A stretch of DNA of 37,713 bases. Origin: Sphingobacterium lumbrici (lineage in GTDB: Bacteria; Bacteroidota; Bacteroidia; Sphingobacteriales; Sphingobacteriaceae). Position 1 is the stretch's first letter, and each line of letters opens with the position of its first letter. Positions 37,131 to 37,713 of this stretch are shown here, one piece after another. Location of the stretch: the NCBI RefSeq assembly GCF_006476045.1, contig NZ_SRZY01000007.1, positions 1 through 37,713 on the forward strand, given 5' to 3'. Under the pieces are notes generated by a model. It worked only from the letters and a program-made list of their open reading frames with translations, did no database searches and had not been told where the DNA came from. The position numbers were made by a program, and so were the translations under genes.

Positions 37131-37508
37131 GACAGGCAGTTTGTTTCAGACGACATGTAGTCTGCCCCGAACTACCTGTCGTTTGCGTAAAAGTACAGGG
37201 AGTTTTCTATAGACTGCCATGAGGTCATTGCAAATACCAGTTAATTTATGAAAAACTACACTTAATGTCCGGCAGGCTACCATGAGTTTATCACAAAGTA
37301 CCGGCAACTGATGAATAAATGCCCTACGTTTTTTAAAAACTGCTATAAGTTTATCATAAACTATTGGCAGTTTGCCGAAAACTACCATGAGATCTTGGTA
37401 ATCTGCCATGAGTTTACAGAAAACTACAGGCAGTCTGTCACAGACTGTATGTCGTTTTTGGAAATATACCCTCATGTACCGCAGGTACACTCATTGTGCA
37501 GGCTATCC
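37131..37508. repeat. Eighteen 21-bp degenerate tandem repeats in perfect phase
   Basis: Units of exactly 21 bases follow without a single insertion or deletion, for example TACCATGAGTTTATCACAAAG, TATTGGCAGTTTGCCGAAAA(C) and TGCCATGAGTTTACAGAAAA(C). The units are degenerate (shared frame: TACC-GAGTTT-AAAC). Read on the minus strand (37490-37146) this gives heptapeptide units of type V-F/Y-x-K-L-x-V (VFGKLPI, VYDKLIA, VFHKLTG, VYRKLPV). The plus strand is open in part too. No spacers, so not CRISPR. Confidence 0.8.
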
Positions 37509-37587
37509 GTGAGGAGATGAAAAGCAAATTTATCGGTCAAAGCATCAGTGGTTTACAATAAAGTTATAAAAATAACGTTTGGTTTAC

Positions 37588-37619
37588 TTGGAAGTAATAT
37601 TAAAAAGTTTCTATCTTTG
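37588..37619 (+). promoter_or_regulatory. Promoter at the right edge
   Basis: TTG (37588-37590), then TATCTTTG (37612-37619), a good Bacteroidota -7 box with slightly long spacing and an AT-rich upstream part. Confidence 0.55.
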
Positions 37620-37713
37620 CACCACTCCGCAAGGGAGGAACGGTCCGGAAGGGCATGAAAACAGGGTAGAAGGTTGGTGTTCGGAATAGATGAATGCGAT
37701 ACCTGAAAACGGG
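37620..37713 (+). other. Start of an unidentified leader or RNA running off the window
   Basis: After the promoter comes purine-rich, structured sequence (hairpin CTCCgcaagGGAG at 37624-37637, then GGAACGGTCCGGAAGGGC) with no open frame of note. It may be an rRNA-operon leader or a structured RNA; GGAGGAACGGTCCGG is only loosely like the RNase P core. Undecided. Confidence 0.3.

Noticed and set aside
37131..37508. CRISPR array
   Set aside because: The repeats are directly adjacent 21-bp units without spacers and are degenerate throughout; no cas genes are in the window.
37624..37713. RNase P RNA (rnpB)
   Set aside because: Only GGAGGAACGGTCCGG is vaguely like the conserved core; the rest does not match and the sequence is cut by the window edge.

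Overview
The window looks like a Bacteroidota chromosome, most likely Sphingobacteriaceae (Sphingobacterium/Pedobacter type). This is an inference from protein families and from promoters of the form TTTG-N19-TAnnTTTG. No rRNA or tRNA gene is present to confirm it.

Region 1 (1-9700) is accessory DNA. Positions 120-6244 hold four gene cassettes, all reading on the minus strand and separated by related ~124-bp imperfect hairpin sites (plus one very short site at the left end). In every cassette the first ~9-15 bases are complementary to the bases just before the next hairpin, as expected for excisable integron cassettes. A tyrosine recombinase (6407-7489) is transcribed away from the array. Between the two lie an attI-like core (6243-6245) and a perfect Bacteroidota promoter pointing into the first cassette. 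The layout is that of an integron, but the recombinase lacks the extra segment typical of IntI and has an unusual N-terminal domain. This is the main discovery candidate. Cassette cargo, from the integrase outwards: a Lnu-like nucleotidyltransferase; a DUF262/HNH protein (possible defence); AraC regulator + DoxX-like + SRPBCC membrane protein; pentapeptide-repeat protein + GyrI-like protein. To the right lie a broken accessory gene, an IS21-type istB remnant cutting a hypothetical gene, an SH3-like gene and a decayed second tyrosine recombinase.

Region 2 (9.7-22 kb) is core chromosome on the minus strand: a lipoprotein; a heme operon hemA-hemCD(fused)-hemB-hemL that makes uroporphyrinogen III from glutamyl-tRNA; about 0.9 kb of dispersed palindromic repeats; a DUF2027 protein; aat; a micro-ORF; rbfA; a small transcription unit that may be an ncRNA or small-peptide gene; and a secreted S9 peptidase.

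Region 3 (22-33.9 kb) is mixed: argH and galM (convergent), small membrane and secreted proteins, an AbiE-type toxin-antitoxin pair, dgt, a DUF6364/PIN toxin-antitoxin pair, topB, a conserved hypothetical gene and a TonB C-terminal-domain protein. Two toxin-antitoxin pairs bracket dgt.

Region 4 (33.9-37.7 kb) is a lysine-catabolism operon (ALDH7-type semialdehyde dehydrogenase, then lysine 6-transaminase). It is followed by a perfectly phased array of eighteen 21-bp degenerate repeats and, at the right edge, a promoter entering an unidentified RNA or leader that runs out of the window.
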